From Rubrobacter sp. (GTDB lineage: Bacteria; Actinomycetota; Rubrobacteria; Rubrobacterales; Rubrobacteraceae), in contig JAFAPF010000035.1 in the NCBI GenBank assembly GCA_019247245.1, positions 1 through 5,354 on the forward strand: DNA of 5,354 nucleotides, given 5' to 3'. A program made the translations under genes and the position numbers. This document shows positions 5,230 through 5,354 of the stretch, piece by piece. Position 1 is the first letter of the stretch; every line of letters starts with the position of its first letter. Below the pieces are notes generated by a model, which saw only the letters and a list, made by a program, of their open reading frames with translations, ran no database searches and had not been told where the DNA came from.

Positions 5230-5240
5230 AAGACAAGTCT

Positions 5241-5270
5241 AGTTTAGCGCACGGCCCCACTATGTACCAA
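5241..5270 (-). promoter_or_regulatory. Putative tRNA-Arg promoter, -35 inside the tandem repeat
   Basis: On the minus strand TTGGTA (5270-5265) and TAAACT (5246-5241) are 18 bases apart, and the box ends 11 bases before the tRNA 5' end. Each matches four of six consensus bases. The -35 lies within the first 27-bp repeat unit. Confidence 0.4.
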
Positions 5271-5354
5271 GCAGCGCACGGCCCCACTATGTACCAAGCA
5301 GCGCACGGCCCCACTATGTACCAAGCAGCGCACGGCCCCACTATGTACCAAGCA
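5247..5354. repeat. Four perfect tandem copies of a 27-bp unit
   Basis: The unit begins GCGCACGGCC and ends CCAAGCA; the copies are 5247-5273, 5274-5300, 5301-5327 and 5328-5354, without a single difference. The array runs to the last base of the window, so its true length is unknown. There are no spacers, which rules out CRISPR. Perfect identity implies recent expansion by slippage or unequal exchange, or an assembly artefact at a contig end. Confidence 0.95.

Noticed and set aside
5247..5354. CRISPR array
   Set aside because: The 27-bp units abut with no spacers between them and there is no cas gene in view.
5247..5354. Repeat-coding gene (nine-residue repeat AHGPTMYQA or other frames)
   Set aside because: All plus frames are open simply because the unit is a multiple of three without stops; no start or ribosome site precedes the array, which lies in the tRNA's upstream region.

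Overview
The 5,354-base window looks like the end of a draft contig from a fairly GC-rich bacterium, most likely an actinobacterium. The pointers are GTG starts, a GC-rich MFS gene, an OatA-type SGNH domain behind a Thr-rich linker, and two genes that look leaderless. The protein texture recalls Rubrobacter-like lineages, but that is an impression from sequence style and has not been checked by a search.

Left part (1-2700). A minus-strand MFS drug-efflux-type transporter runs off the left edge (969 to 1). Behind it lies a minus-strand short-chain dehydrogenase/reductase (SDR) gene wrecked by frameshifts and a stop (about 1060-1620), then about 240 bases where I see no gene. A well-supported plus-strand gene follows (GTG 1873, stop 2343, perfect Shine-Dalgarno) for a small uncharacterised membrane protein, with a modest terminator at 2476-2496. 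A very short minus-strand gene (2541-2681, 46 residues) has a basic leader and one hydrophobic helix that fits a type IV prepilin signal.

Right part (2705-5195). A minus-strand tRNA-Arg(CCT) lies at 5157-5229. Its 3' half, from the anticodon loop through the 3' end and some 20 bases of flank, occurs a second time in the same orientation at 2705-2763. Intact tRNA at one end and a 3'-half copy at the other is the usual footprint of a tRNA-targeted integrative element, so 2705-5195 reads as a mini-island of about 2.4 kb. It holds no integrase. Inside are a frameshifted reading frame of unknown type (2781-3110), a membrane-anchored SGNH/OatA-like hydrolase on the minus strand (3282-4127), a perfect 18-bp inverted repeat (4183-4227), and a plus-strand AT-rich orphan gene with a kinase-like catalytic motif (4355-5059). 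The last two genes diverge, and both have a -10-like box so close to the ATG, with no Shine-Dalgarno, that leaderless transcription is likely.

The window ends in four perfect copies of a 27-bp tandem repeat (5247-5354), directly upstream of the tRNA. The first copy may supply the tRNA's -35 element. How the two island genes work together, if they do, cannot be told from the sequence. One would act on the outside of the cell (wall or polysaccharide acyl chemistry) and the other in the cytoplasm.
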